Below are positions 33,499 to 42,034 of a stretch of 64,000 bases of DNA, one piece after another. Position 1 is the stretch's first letter, and every line of letters begins with the position of its first letter. The stretch comes from an uncultured Eubacteriales bacterium (lineage in GTDB: Bacteria > Bacillota > Clostridia > Oscillospirales > Oscillospiraceae): assembly GCA_949293985.1 (NCBI GenBank), contig CASFFN010000016.1, positions 1 through 64,000 on the forward strand, given 5' to 3'. The notes under the pieces were generated by a model, which saw nothing but the letters and a program-made list of their open reading frames with translations, was not told the origin of the DNA and did not search any database. Made by a program: the position numbers and the translations under genes.

Positions 33499-33503
33499 CA
33501 GCG

Positions 33504-33706
33504 TGTCAAAAAAGCCTCGCAGAGTTTGCCGCCTCAAGCGACAAATAAAGTTAAAATTATTTTTCGCCGGGGCGCACCCCAGGGTGGTTTCTCTTGCCCC
33601 TTTGGGGCAATTCACCTTCTGTACCTGGCGGAAAATACATCTCAGGCTGCAAGTGTGGATTTTGACTGTAAAATTTGTCAAAAAAGTCCAACGGACTTTT
33701 TTGACA
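33504..33706. repeat. 203-bp element with terminal inverted repeats
   Basis: The left end TGTCAAAAAAGCC and the right end GGACTTTTTTGACA are inverted repeats. The right end itself forms a perfect hairpin TGTCAAAAAAGTCC, loop AAC, GGACTTTTTTGACA (33676-33706). The element lies between two identical 31-bp palindromes, as if it had inserted with duplication of the target hairpin. It has no ORF of note; GCACCCCAGGGTGG and TTGCCCCTTTGGGGCAA are further small palindromes. Confidence 0.65.
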
Positions 33707-33711
33707 GTCTA

Positions 33712-33742
33712 AGAGGCAGGCACGGATCCCGTGCCTGCCTCT
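33712..33742. repeat. 31-bp perfect hairpin, second copy
   Basis: Base-for-base the same as 33468-33498 and in direct orientation, on the other side of the 203-bp element. Confidence 0.85.
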
Positions 33743-33754
33743 ACTTTGTCGCAG

Positions 33755-33786
33755 GAAAACCAGGCCGGGAACGGTTCCCGGCCTGG
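33755..33786 (-). terminator. Terminator of clpB
   Basis: The minus strand reads CCAGGCCGGGAA, loop CCG, TTCCCGGCCTGG then TTTTCC, 5 bp after the clpB stop. The stem is a perfect 12 bp. Confidence 0.88.
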
Positions 33787-33790
33787 GCTT

Positions 33791-36382
33791 TTATACAATT
33801 GTCAGTTCCCCATCCCGGGCGTCTACGGTAACGGTCTGCCCCGGGAGCACCTGGCCGGAGAGGATGCGCTTGGAGAGCATGGTCTCTACCGTGTGCTGCA
33901 CGTACCGGCGCAGGGGTCTTGCGCCGTACTGGGGGTCATAGGCCGCGTCCACAATGAAGTCCTTGGCGTCATCCGTCAGCTCCAGACGAATCTGCTGGTT
34001 TGCCAGCCGGTCGTTCAGCCGCCCAATCTGCAAATCGATGATGTGGGTGATGTTATCCTTGGTCAGGGGCTTATAGAACACAATCTCATCCAGACGGTTC
34101 AAAAACTCCGGGCGGAAGCTGCGGCGCAGAAGCCCCTGCACCTGGTCTCTTGCCTCCGGGGAGATGGAGCCGTCGGGACGGATGCCCTCCAGCAGGTACT
34201 CAGACCCTAAGTTGGAGGTGAGAATGATGATGGTGTTCTTGAAGTCCACGGTGCGGCCCTGGGAATCGGTGATTCTGCCGTCGTCCAGCACCTGCAAAAG
34301 CACATTGAACACATCGGGATGGGCCTTTTCCACCTCGTCGAAGAGCACCACGGAGTAGGGCTTGCGGCGTACCGCCTCCGTCAGCTGGCCGCCCTCCTCA
34401 TAACCCACATATCCGGGAGGCGCTCCGATCAGCCGGGACACGGCGTACTTCTCCATATATTCGGACATATCAATCCGAATCAGGTTGTTTTCATCGTCAA
34501 ACAGAGCCTGGGCCAGGGTCTTGGCCAGCTCCGTCTTGCCCACGCCGGTGGGGCCTAAGAACAGGAAGGAGCCGATGGGCCGGTTGGGGTCCTGGATACC
34601 GGCACGGCTTCTCTGGATGGCCTCCGTCACCGCCTGGACAGCCTCGTCCTGACCGATTACCCGCTGATGGAGGGTCTTATCCAGATTCAGGAGCTTCTCC
34701 CGCTCTCCCTGGACAAGCCTTGCCACAGGGATTCCGGTCCACCGCTCCACAATTTTGGCAATCTCCTCATCGGTGACCCGGTCTCTGAGCATCTGCTTCT
34801 CCGTGGCGGACTGGGCCCGGCGCTCCAGCTCCTGAAGCTGCTTCTGGGCCTCCGGCAGTCTGCCGTATTTCAGCTCCGCCGCCTTCTCCAGGTCATACTG
34901 CCGCTCGGCGGCCTCAATCTGCCGGTTCAAATCCTCGATTTTCTCCCGAAGCTGCTGCACCCCGGAAATGGCCTGCTTCTCGTTTTCCCACTGGGCCTTC
35001 TGAGCGCTGAACTGCTCCCGGTTTTCCGCCAGCTCTTTTTGCAGCTCCGCAAGACGAGCCTTGGACTGGGGGTCCTCCTCCTTTTTCAGGGCGGCCTCCT
35101 CAATCTCCAGCTGGACGATCTTCCGGGAAATGGCGTCCAGCTCTGTGGGCATGGAGTCCATCTCCGTGCGAATCTGGGCGCAGGCCTCGTCCACCAGGTC
35201 GATGGCCTTATCCGGCAGGAACCGGTCGGTGATATACCGGTGGGACAGCGTTGCCGCCGCAATGATGGCGGAGTCGGCAATCTTCACACCGTGGAACACT
35301 TCATACCGCTCCTTCAGGCCCCGGAGGATTGCCACCGTGTCCTCCACGGTGGGCTCATCCACCTGCACCGGCTGGAACCGCCGCTCCAGGGCCGGGTCCT
35401 TTTCGATATACTGGCGGTACTCGTCCAGGGTGGTGGCGCCGATGCAGTGCAGCTCCCCCCGTGCCAGCATGGGCTTCAACAGGTTGCCCGCGTCCATGCT
35501 GCCGTCGGTCTTGCCCGCGCCCACAATGGTATGCAGCTCATCGATAAACAGGATAATCTGCCCCTGGCTCTTGGTGACCTCGGAAAGCACGGCTTTCAAC
35601 CGCTCCTCAAACTCGCCCCGGTACTTGGCCCCGGCAATCAGAGCGCCCATATCCAGGCTGAAAATGGTCTTGTCCTGGAGGGCTTTCGGCACATCCTTCT
35701 TCACAATCCGCTGGGCCAGCCCCTCAGCAATGGCGGTTTTGCCAACGCCGGGTTCGCCGATGAGCACCGGGTTGTTCTTGGTTTTTCGGGACAAAATCCG
35801 AATCACATTGCGAATCTCCTCGTCACGGCCGATGACCGGGTCCATCTTCTGCTCCCTGGCCCGCTTTACCAGGTCGGTGCCGTACTTGGTCAGGGCCTCG
35901 TAGGTGTCCTCCGGGCTGTCGGTGGTGACCCGCTGATTCCCCCGGACGCTCTGCAAGGCCTGCAAGCACCCCTCCATGGTGATGTGGTAGGCGGCAAACA
36001 GCTCCCGCACAGGGCCAGCGGCGTTTTCAATCAGGCTCAGGAGCAAATGCTCCACGGACACAAAGCTGTCCTTCATCTGCTGGGCCTGCTTCTCCGCTCC
36101 TTGCAGCACCCGGTCTGTATCCTGGGTGATGTAGAACTTGTCCGCCTCCCGGCTTCCGGTTACCCGGGGGAGTTTGTCCAGCTGGGCGTTCACCGCCGCC
36201 GTCAGACTCTCCACCGTTATGCCCATTTTCTTCAACAGCTGGGGAGCCAGCCCCCCCTCCTGCCGGAGCAGGGCCGCCAGCAGGTGAATCTGCTCCATCT
36301 GCTGATTCTGATTGCTAATGACGATCTGCTGTGCCAGCTGCACAGCCTCCAAAGATTTCTGGGTGTAATTTCCAAATTGCAT
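33791..36382 (-). CDS. clpB: ATP-dependent chaperone ClpB
   Basis: An 863-residue hexameric AAA+ disaggregase that, with DnaK, pulls proteins out of aggregates in the cytoplasm. The Clp N-domain is residues 1-145. The first ATPase has Walker A GEPGVGKT (209-216); a long coiled-coil middle domain spans about residues 410-520; the second ATPase has Walker A GPTGVGKT (610-617). A C-terminal D2-small domain follows. The ATG at 36382 has AAGGAAG upstream; a GTG nine bases earlier was rejected. The CIRCE operator and sigma-A promoter upstream show HrcA-controlled heat induction. It stands alone with its own terminator. Confidence 0.96.
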   Translation of the reverse strand: MQFGNYTQKSLEAVQLAQQIVISNQNQQMEQIHLLAALLRQEGGLAPQLLKKMGITVESLTAAVNAQLDKLPRVTGSREADKFYITQDTDRVLQGAEKQAQQMKDSFVSVEHLLLSLIENAAGPVRELFAAYHITMEGCLQALQSVRGNQRVTTDSPEDTYEALTKYGTDLVKRAREQKMDPVIGRDEEIRNVIRILSRKTKNNPVLIGEPGVGKTAIAEGLAQRIVKKDVPKALQDKTIFSLDMGALIAGAKYRGEFEERLKAVLSEVTKSQGQIILFIDELHTIVGAGKTDGSMDAGNLLKPMLARGELHCIGATTLDEYRQYIEKDPALERRFQPVQVDEPTVEDTVAILRGLKERYEVFHGVKIADSAIIAAATLSHRYITDRFLPDKAIDLVDEACAQIRTEMDSMPTELDAISRKIVQLEIEEAALKKEEDPQSKARLAELQKELAENREQFSAQKAQWENEKQAISGVQQLREKIEDLNRQIEAAERQYDLEKAAELKYGRLPEAQKQLQELERRAQSATEKQMLRDRVTDEEIAKIVERWTGIPVARLVQGEREKLLNLDKTLHQRVIGQDEAVQAVTEAIQRSRAGIQDPNRPIGSFLFLGPTGVGKTELAKTLAQALFDDENNLIRIDMSEYMEKYAVSRLIGAPPGYVGYEEGGQLTEAVRRKPYSVVLFDEVEKAHPDVFNVLLQVLDDGRITDSQGRTVDFKNTIIILTSNLGSEYLLEGIRPDGSISPEARDQVQGLLRRSFRPEFLNRLDEIVFYKPLTKDNITHIIDLQIGRLNDRLANQQIRLELTDDAKDFIVDAAYDPQYGARPLRRYVQHTVETMLSKRILSGQVLPGQTVTVDARDGELTIV

Positions 36383-36404
36383 AACCAGCACTTCCTTTCG
36401 ACTT

Positions 36405-36431
36405 TTAGCACTCTTTGCTTACGAGTGCTAA
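36405..36431 (-). promoter_or_regulatory. CIRCE operator (HrcA binding site)
   Basis: TTAGCACTC, nine bases, GAGTGCTAA is a perfect match to the CIRCE inverted repeat. It lies 22 bp before the clpB start, between promoter and gene, and will repress clpB through HrcA in the absence of heat stress. Confidence 0.95.
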
Positions 36432-36445
36432 TTTCATTTGTTTTA

Positions 36446-36473
36446 ATCATACTCCTTTTTTGAAAAAAGTCAA
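36446..36473 (-). promoter_or_regulatory. Promoter of clpB
   Basis: The minus strand reads -35 TTGACT (36468-36473), a 16-bp spacer and -10 TATGAT (36446-36451), just upstream of CIRCE. Confidence 0.8.
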
Positions 36474-36573
36474 GACCCCGGAAGCGGCGTTACAAAAAAT
36501 TCATATTGTATAAATTGCATAATTTTAATAGTGTATTTTTTACATCATTCATACTTTTTTAACAAGGTAGCTA

Positions 36574-36602
36574 TTGCAATTTCATAACTCCCATGTTATA
36601 AT
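36574..36602 (+). promoter_or_regulatory. Strong orphan promoter
   Basis: -35 TTGCAA (36574-36579), a 17-bp spacer and extended -10 TGTTATAAT (TATAAT at 36597-36602). No protein gene follows on this strand; an intrinsic terminator comes 77 bp later, which defines a short transcript. Confidence 0.75.
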
Positions 36603-36638
36603 AATGCCGAGCAGAGGACATCTGATTCGTTTTTTCAT
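36582..36638 (-). CDS. 18-residue ORF antisense to the candidate RNA
   Basis: The minus strand has AAAAGGAGAG 6 bp before an ATG that opens MKKRIRCPLLGIIITWEL and stops. A basic start and hydrophobic remainder resemble small membrane-active peptides, but it is very short and no minus-strand promoter is clear. The 5' part and ribosome site are fully complementary to the plus-strand candidate RNA. It may be chance. Confidence 0.2.
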   Translation of the reverse strand: MKKRIRCPLLGIIITWEL

Positions 36639-36725
36639 AGTGACTCTCCTTTTCATTTTCTTCTCTCTAACGCATGAGGCCCCGAAGGTATCCGGTCAAT
36701 ACCTTCGGGGCTTCATCATTTTTTC
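36609..36725 (+). ncRNA. Candidate small RNA of about 115 nt
   Basis: Expected from the promoter at 36574-36602 and the terminator at 36679-36725. There is no ORF with a start and ribosome site. The middle is pyrimidine-rich and holds GTGACTCTCCTTTTC, complementary to a Shine-Dalgarno such as GAAAAGGAGAG, the usual kind of seed by which small RNAs block translation. The exact 5' end is estimated from the -10 position. No known RNA family was recognised. Confidence 0.55.
36679..36725 (+). terminator. Terminator of the candidate small RNA
   Basis: GCCCCGAAGGTAT, six-base loop, ATACCTTCGGGGC is a perfect 13-bp stem followed by TTCATCATTTTTT. It is oriented plus, and no protein gene upstream on that strand needs it. 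Confidence 0.85.
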
Positions 36726-36870
36726 TGCTCCAGCCTCCCTCCCCCACCCTGACGAAAAAAGCCCGGCATTGTGTCCTTTTCAAAGCACGAAGCGATTTGA
36801 AGGGGCACAGGCATATAGCGCACGACCGGAGGGATAAACCCAGCCTTCCGCAAGGTAACGATACCGGGCG

Positions 36871-37031
36871 CAAAAAGGCTCCCTTGCCAAAGGGAGCTGG
36901 TGCCGAAGGCGTCTGAGGGATTCACAGGAGGTACTTCCGATTCGCAAAAGTCCAATGTGGCAAGGCACAAGCCCCATAGCTCCCTCCGGGAGGGAGCTGG
37001 CGCCGATGGCGTCTGAGGGAGCCAGCGGGCG
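36871..37031. repeat. R2 palindromic repeat (variant)
   Basis: It has the same order of hairpins as other R2 copies, but with GCCGAAGGCGTCTGAGGGAT in place of CGCCGGAGGCGTGACTGAGG. It ends AGCTCCCTCCGGGAGGGAGCT, GGCGCCGATGGCGTCTGAGG. It is preceded by an R3-like AACGATACCGGGCGCAAAAA. Confidence 0.8.
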
Positions 37032-37179
37032 GGAAACTAATGGTTTGCTTTCGGGTTGGTACTTGCTGGTGGGTATCAATGCCCTGTGCCGATTTTATCG
37101 GTTGGTTGCCTCCAATGGGTATAGGAAATGGGACAGCTTTGGGGAGGTTCCATCACTGGCAATCCAACTGGCTGTGCGC

Positions 37180-37400
37180 CCGCTGGCTCCCTCCGTCTTG
37201 TGGCTTCGCCCCAAGCCACCTCCCTCCCGGAGGGAGGTATTTACGGAACCCTTCTGCAAGGTAACGATACCGGGCGCAAAAAGGCTCCCTTGTTAAAGGG
37301 AGCTGGCACGGCCGGGGAGCCCCCGGTGGCCTTCGCCGTGACTGAGGGATTTTACAGCAGGCACTTCCCATAAGCACAAGCCCATGTGGAATCCCGCAAG
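37180..37400. repeat. R2 palindromic repeat (rearranged copy)
   Basis: It starts with CTGGCTCCCTCCGTCTTGTG and CCTCCCTCCCGGAGGGAGGT, then GGCTCCCTTGTTAAAGGGAG, an expanded CACGGCCGGGGAGCCCCCGG stem, and CAGCAGGCACTTCCCATAAG. No gene is supported anywhere in 36726-37702. Confidence 0.7.
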
Positions 37401-37484
37401 CCTGCGGAATCCCCCCGCCTCGGCAAGCCGAGGCACCCCCCAATGGCCCGGGGGGCTTTGATTTGCGCTTCTATTTCCACCCGG

Positions 37485-37690
37485 TAACGATACCGGGCGG
37501 GTCAGGGAAGTAACGATACGCAGAAAACTGCCGTGCGCATTGGCTGCGGGCACTGCCCGCCGATACCGGGCGGGTCAGGGAAAGAACGAGTAGCAGAAAG
37601 CCACCGTGCGAAATTGATACCGGGGGCACCCCGGCGGGCGGGTCAGGGAAAGAACGAGTAGCAGAAAGCTACCGTGCGCATTGTCAGCGG
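37485..37690. repeat. Three tandem R3 units
   Basis: ATACCGGGCGGGTCAGGGAA followed by a GTAACGA- or AGAACGA-type stretch, CAGAAAGC..CCGTGCG and ATTG recurs at about 37490, 37563 and 37636, with spacing near 73 bp. The copies alternate with short GC palindromes such as GCGGGCACTGCCCGC. This is the only place where R3 is tandem. Confidence 0.8.
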
Positions 37691-37702
37691 CGACTCGCCG
37701 CC

Positions 37703-37742
37703 AAAAAAGCTGCCTTCCGGAGTTGGAAGGCAGCTTTTTTTT
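37703..37742 (-). terminator. Terminator of the alpha operon
   Basis: The minus strand reads GCTGCCTTCC, loop AACTCC, GGAAGGCAGC, TTTTTT, 8 bp after the rplQ stop. Confidence 0.92.
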
Positions 37743-37749
37743 ATGGGAA

Positions 37750-38091
37750 TTACACCAGCTCGATGACAGCCATCTCAGCGGCGTCGCCACGGCGGGGGCC
37801 GGTGCGGGTCACTCTGGTGTAGCCGCCGTTGCGGTCGGCATACTTGGGAGCAATCTCCTTAAAGACCTTCTGCACCACATCTTCCTTGGTGATGTAGCCC
37901 ATGGCTCTGCGGTAAGCGGCCAGATTCCCCTTCTTGCCCAGGGTGATCATCTTCTCGACCATGGGCTGAACTTCCTTGGCCCGGTAGAAGGTGGTCTCAA
38001 TCTTGCCGTTTGCCAGCAGGTCGGTCACCTGCTGCCGCAGCATTGCTCTTCTCTGTGCGCTGGTCTTGCCCAGCTTACGAGTTCCGAACAT
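37750..38091 (-). CDS. rplQ: 50S ribosomal protein L17
   Basis: 113 residues; lines the peptide-exit side of the 50S subunit. The N-terminus [20 protein letters not shown] and the [20 protein letters not shown] segment are standard for L17. It is the last gene of the alpha operon. It is separated from rpoA by 213 bp, much of it hairpin element copy C, whereas these genes are usually close together. Confidence 0.97.
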   Translation of the reverse strand: MFGTRKLGKTSAQRRAMLRQQVTDLLANGKIETTFYRAKEVQPMVEKMITLGKKGNLAAYRRAMGYITKEDVVQKVFKEIAPKYADRNGGYTRVTRTGPRRGDAAEMAVIELV

Positions 38092-38133
38092 GAACAGTTT
38101 CCTCCTTTTTAAAAGGTTAAAGGCTTACTACGC

Positions 38134-38300
38134 AAGGGAAGCTCTGACGAAATTGGCAAGAGCTGGGGACGAGAGATTTTCCGTCAGGCAAAGGAATGGA
38201 AAATCGGGGAATACTGAATGTATTTCCGATTTTTCATTCCGCATGAATGGCGGAAAAGATCCGTCATCCAGCCGCAGACAATTTCTTCAGAGTTTCCCAA
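38134..38300 (+). repeat. Hairpin repeat element, copy C, inside the alpha operon
   Basis: Copy of the MITE-like hairpin family starting AAGGGAAGCTCTGACGAAAT and ending CTTCAGAGTTTCCCAA. It lies between the rpoA stop and rplQ start, so it must be transcribed whenever rplQ is read from the operon. The long hairpin in the mRNA could act as a processing site or partial terminator. Confidence 0.85.
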
Positions 38301-38304
38301 ATAA

Positions 38305-39261
38305 TTAGTTGTTGCTGCCAGATTCCTCGCTGGCCAGGGACAGGCCCATCATCTCCAGCTTCTTCTGCACCTCGTCCAGGGACTTCTTGCCCATGTTCCG
38401 CACCTTCATCATGTCCTCACCGGTCTTGCCGATCAGGTCGGCGACGGTGTTGATGTTGGCGCGCTTGAGGCAGTTGTAGCTCCGCACGGACAGGTCCAGC
38501 TCATCGATGGTCATGGACAGCTTGGTGTCCGGGCGGTCGGAGGTCTTCTCCACCACGGTAGAGCCGGTGCTGACGGTGTCAGACAGGCCGGTAAATACCA
38601 TCAGGTGGTCGGAGAGGATCTTGGCGCCCAGGGATACGGCGTCCTTGGCGGAGATGGTGGAATCGGTCCAGACCTCAAGGGTCAGCTTATCGAAATCGGT
38701 CTTGTCGCCGACACGAGTGGGCTCCACCGTGTAATTCACCTTGGTAACCGGGGAATAGATGGAGTCGATGGGAATCACGCCGATGACCGTCTGGGGGGTC
38801 TTGTTCCGGTCAGAGGAAACATAACCGCGGCCCTGGGACAGGGTGATCTCCATATTGAATGTGGCGCCCTCCCCCAGGGTGCAGATATGCAGCTCCGGGT
38901 TCAGAATCTCCACTTCGCCATCGGCCTTGATATCGCCGGCGGTGACCTCACAGGGGCCAACAGCGTCGATATAAACCGTTTTCACGCCCTGGCTGTGGAG
39001 CTTCAGGATCAGACGCTTCACATTCAGCACAATCTCCGTCACATCCTCGGTGACGCCGGGGACGGTGGAGAACTCGTGCTGAACGCCGGCAATCTTCACA
39101 GAGGTTGCCGCATAGCCGGGGAGGCTGGACAGCAGAATCCGGCGCAGGGAATTGCCCAGAGTCATGCCGTAGCCACGCTCCAGAGGCTCAACCACATACT
39201 TGCCGTAGGCCTCCTCCGGAGATTCCGCGCAGGTAATGCGAGGCTTTTCAATTTCTACCAT
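38305..39261 (-). CDS. rpoA: RNA polymerase subunit alpha
   Basis: 318 residues. The N-terminal domain (about 1-230), with [20 protein letters not shown], assembles the polymerase. The C-terminal domain, with [19 protein letters not shown], contacts DNA and activators. Length is normal. It follows rpsD and leads, through hairpin element C, to rplQ. Confidence 0.98.
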   Translation of the reverse strand: MVEIEKPRITCAESPEEAYGKYVVEPLERGYGMTLGNSLRRILLSSLPGYAATSVKIAGVQHEFSTVPGVTEDVTEIVLNVKRLILKLHSQGVKTVYIDAVGPCEVTAGDIKADGEVEILNPELHICTLGEGATFNMEITLSQGRGYVSSDRNKTPQTVIGVIPIDSIYSPVTKVNYTVEPTRVGDKTDFDKLTLEVWTDSTISAKDAVSLGAKILSDHLMVFTGLSDTVSTGSTVVEKTSDRPDTKLSMTIDELDLSVRSYNCLKRANINTVADLIGKTGEDMMKVRNMGKKSLDEVQKKLEMMGLSLASEESGSNN

Positions 39262-39334
39262 GAATCTTACCCTCCTTCACAGCAGTGGGGCAAAGCGCCC
39301 CACCAATCAAACATCCGAACAAACAGGGGGCCGA

Positions 39335-39931
39335 TTACTTGGAGTACAACTCGACGATCAGGTGGACGGCGATGTCGAAGTCGATATCCCCCTTGGTGGG
39401 CATGGCGATGACCTTGCCGGTGAGGGTGTTCTTATCACGGTCCAGCCACTTGGGAGCAGCAACGAAAGCGTCGTCTTCCTTCAGCTTCTTGAAGAAGTTG
39501 TTGGAAACGCTCTTTTCGGAAACAGCCACCACATCGCCAGTCTTCACCAGGTAGCTGGGGATGTTCACGCGGCTGCCGTTCACAGTGAAATGTCCGTGGT
39601 TCACCAGCTGCCGGGCCTGACGGCGGGAGTTGGCGAAACCCAGACGGTATACCACATTGTCCAGTCTCCGCTCTACGAGGGACAGCAGCACCTCGCCGGT
39701 GTTGCCCTCGGCCCGGGCCGCCTTCTCGTAGTAGTTCCGGAACTGCTTTTCCTGGATGCCGTATACAAACTTAACCTTCTGCTTCTCAGTCAGCTGAGTA
39801 GCATACTCGGACTTCTTAGCTCTTCTCTGGCCGCCGGGGTTCTTGTTGGAAGTCTTGGAGTAACCCATTGCGGCAGGAGAAACGCCCAGCGTTCTGCAAC
39901 GCTTCAGCACAGGCTGCATATTCTTAGCCAT
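39335..39931 (-). CDS. rpsD: 30S ribosomal protein S4
   Basis: 198 residues; a 16S-binding assembly protein with the S4 fold at ERRLDNVVYRLGFANSRRQA. It lacks the Cys4 zinc site at the N-terminus, so it is the zinc-free form. It sits in the alpha operon between rpsK and rpoA, unlike Bacillus, where rpsD is elsewhere. Confidence 0.97.
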   Translation of the reverse strand: MAKNMQPVLKRCRTLGVSPAAMGYSKTSNKNPGGQRRAKKSEYATQLTEKQKVKFVYGIQEKQFRNYYEKAARAEGNTGEVLLSLVERRLDNVVYRLGFANSRRQARQLVNHGHFTVNGSRVNIPSYLVKTGDVVAVSEKSVSNNFFKKLKEDDAFVAAPKWLDRDKNTLTGKVIAMPTKGDIDFDIAVHLIVELYSK

Positions 39932-39957
39932 ATTGACAAATTCCTCCTATTGCAAAA

Positions 39958-40356
39958 TCAGACACGACGTCTCTTGGGGGGACGGCAGCCATTGTGGGGA
40001 ATGGGGGTGACGTCCTTGATCATAACGACTTCCAGACCAGCGGTCTGCAGGGCCCGGATAGCGGCCTCACGTCCCTGGCCGGGACCCTTCACGTAGACCT
40101 CGACGGTCTTCAGGCCATACTCCATTGCAGCCTTGGCAGCGGTCTCCGCAGCAGTCTGGGCGGCAAAGGGAGTGGATTTCCGGGAGCCACGGAAGCCCAG
40201 TCCGCCGGAGGAAGCCCAGCTCAGAGCGTTGCCTTCCAGGTCGGTGATGGTTACCATGGTGTTGTTGAAGGAGGAACGGATATGTGCCGCACCCTTCTCC
40301 ACAACTTTGCGCTCACGACGGCGCTTTACAACTTTCTTTGCAGCTTTTGCAGCCAT
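39958..40356 (-). CDS. rpsK: 30S ribosomal protein S11
   Basis: 132 residues, part of the 30S platform near the E site. It has the hallmark [18 protein letters not shown] and ends [13 protein letters not shown]. The start is behind GGAGGG. It lies 15 bp from rpsM. Confidence 0.98.
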   Translation of the reverse strand: MAAKAAKKVVKRRRERKVVEKGAAHIRSSFNNTMVTITDLEGNALSWASSGGLGFRGSRKSTPFAAQTAAETAAKAAMEYGLKTVEVYVKGPGQGREAAIRALQTAGLEVVMIKDVTPIPHNGCRPPKRRRV

Positions 40357-40371
40357 TACATATCCCTCCTT

Positions 40372-40740
40372 TTACTTCTTCTTGTTTGCAATGGTCTTCT
40401 TGGGACCCTTGCGGGTACGGGCATTGGTCTTGGTCCGCTGGCCGTGCACAGGCAGGCCGCGGCGGTGCCGCAGGCCGCGGTAGCAGCCGATCTCGGAGAG
40501 CCGCTTGATGTTCATAGCCACTTCCCGACGCAGGTCACCTTCGATGGTGAAGTTGTGCTCGATGGCGTCCCGGAGCAGGGCCTCCTGGTCCTCGGTCAGA
40601 TCCTTCACCCGGGTGTCGGGGTTGATCTTGGTCATCTCCAGAACCTTGGCAGCGCGAGCCGGTCCAATGCCGTAGATATAAGTCAGTGCTACTTCCACCC
40701 GCTTCTCACGGGGAAGGTCAATACCAGAAATTCTTGCCAT
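40372..40740 (-). CDS. rpsM: 30S ribosomal protein S13
   Basis: 122 residues in the head of the 30S subunit, touching tRNA in the P site. It starts [20 protein letters not shown] and ends with the basic [20 protein letters not shown] tail. GGAGGTG precedes the ATG. Confidence 0.98.
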   Translation of the reverse strand: MARISGIDLPREKRVEVALTYIYGIGPARAAKVLEMTKINPDTRVKDLTEDQEALLRDAIEHNFTIEGDLRREVAMNIKRLSEIGCYRGLRHRRGLPVHGQRTKTNARTRKGPKKTIANKKK

Positions 40741-40760
40741 TTACTTTTCGCACCTCCAAA

Positions 40761-40874
40761 TTAGCCTTGTCTCTGCTTGTGCTTGGGGTTTTCGCAAATT
40801 ACCATAACGCGACCCTTGCGCTTGATAACCTTACACTTATCGCACATGGGTTTAACGGACGGTCTTACTTTCAT
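40761..40874 (-). CDS. rpmJ: 50S ribosomal protein L36
   Basis: A 37-residue protein, short enough to be missed by length filters. The sequence begins [20 protein letters not shown] and ends NPKHKQRQG. The zinc ligands C11, C14, C27 and H32 are all present, so it is the zinc-binding form. GGAGG precedes the ATG. It lies between infA and rpsM, the standard order. Confidence 0.96.
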   Translation of the reverse strand: MKVRPSVKPMCDKCKVIKRKGRVMVICENPKHKQRQG

Positions 40875-40911
40875 ACTGTTTAACCTCCAATAGAGAATAA
40901 TCTCTTGTGTC

Positions 40912-41130
40912 TTACTTGCTTCTCCAGGTGATCCGGCCATGGGTCAGATCATACGGAGACATTTGAACGGTTACCTTGTCACCGGGCAAGATCTTGATAA
41001 AGTTCATTCGGAGCTTGCCGGAAATGTGTGCCAGAATGGTGTGTCCGTTACCGATATCTACATTGAACATAGCATTCGGCAGTGCATCGGTGACGATGCC
41101 CTCAATCTCGATTACGTCGTCCTTTGCCAA
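40912..41130 (-). CDS. infA: Translation initiation factor IF-1 (TTG start)
   Basis: 72 residues, exactly the canonical IF-1 length if translation begins at the TTG at 41130: [20 protein letters not shown], then [20 protein letters not shown]. An AGGGAGG ribosome site lies 7 bp before the TTG. The upstream ATG at 41163 has no ribosome site and would add an 11-residue tail not usual in IF-1. IF-1 binds the A site of the 30S subunit during initiation. TTG is a weak start, of interest because this gene product governs initiation. Confidence 0.88.
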   Translation of the reverse strand: MAKDDVIEIEGIVTDALPNAMFNVDIGNGHTILAHISGKLRMNFIKILPGDKVTVQMSPYDLTHGRITWRSK

Positions 41131-41278
41131 GTTGTGAACCTCCCTAAGGTTGATACTTTGCATGTTCCGGCGATGCCGGATTTGTTCGTAATTCGCTTGC
41201 GCACCTTGTTCCCGAAACCGGGAATCTGGTCATGGGCGAAGGGCTGGGAATGTCCCAGGTGTTGTACCCGGGGCCGGG

Positions 41279-42034
41279 TTACAGCCCTTCGGCGACGGTG
41301 AGTATTTCCGGCTCCCCGTCGGTGATGAGTACAGTATTTTCATAGTGGGCGGAGAGCGCTCCGTCGGCGGTCACCGTTGTCCACCGGTCCTTGAGAACAT
41401 GGACCTCATAGGTTCCCATGTTCACCATGGGCTCGATGGCAAGGGTCATGCCGGGGAGCAGTCTGGGCCCGTGGCCGGGTGCCCCGAAATTGGGGACCTC
41501 CGGCTCTTCATGGAGCTGTGCGCCAACGCCGTGACCTACGAAGGCTCGCACAACCGAATAACCGTTAGACTCCACATACGACTGGATGGCGTGGGAGATA
41601 TCGGACACTCTATGCCCGGGTTTTACAAAAGCCAGACCCTCAAAGAAGCTCTGCTTTGTAACGTCAATCAGCCTTTGGGCCTGGGCGCTGACGGCGCCGC
41701 AGGGGAAGGTAGCTGCACAATCTCCGTGGAAGCCCTTGTAGTATGCCCCCACATCCACGGACACGATGTCCCCTTCCCGAAGTGCATAATCGGAGGGAAT
41801 CCCGTGAATCACCGTGGAGTTGACGGATATACAGGCGCTGGCCGGATAGCCGCTGTAGTTCAGGAACGACGGTTTTGCGCCCTGACCCACGATAAAATCG
41901 TGAACGGCCTTATCAATCTGCCGGGTGGTCACGCCAGGTCTTACCATTTCCCCTGCCAAAGCACGGGCTGCCGCGGTAATTTTACAGGCCTGACGCATGG
42001 CCTCCAGCTGATGGGCATTTTTGATTGTGATCAT
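41279..42034 (-). CDS. map: Methionine aminopeptidase, type I
   Basis: A 251-residue metalloprotease that removes the initiator methionine in the cytoplasm. Metal ligands sit in VSVDVGAYYKGFHGDCAATF, in FVGHGVGAQLHEEPEVPN, in TLAIEPM and in the final ENTVLIT. It overlaps adk by 4 bp (ATGA). The 148 bp to the infA start, where many Firmicutes have a small KOW-domain gene, hold no ORF that could be recognised. Confidence 0.96.
   Translation of the reverse strand: MITIKNAHQLEAMRQACKITAAARALAGEMVRPGVTTRQIDKAVHDFIVGQGAKPSFLNYSGYPASACISVNSTVIHGIPSDYALREGDIVSVDVGAYYKGFHGDCAATFPCGAVSAQAQRLIDVTKQSFFEGLAFVKPGHRVSDISHAIQSYVESNGYSVVRAFVGHGVGAQLHEEPEVPNFGAPGHGPRLLPGMTLAIEPMVNMGTYEVHVLKDRWTTVTADGALSAHYENTVLITDGEPEILTVAEGL

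Noticed and set aside
41131..41278. Missing KOW-domain gene between map and infA
   Set aside because: The stretch was translated in its likely frame and gives no recognisable small protein, so neither a gene nor a pseudogene is called.
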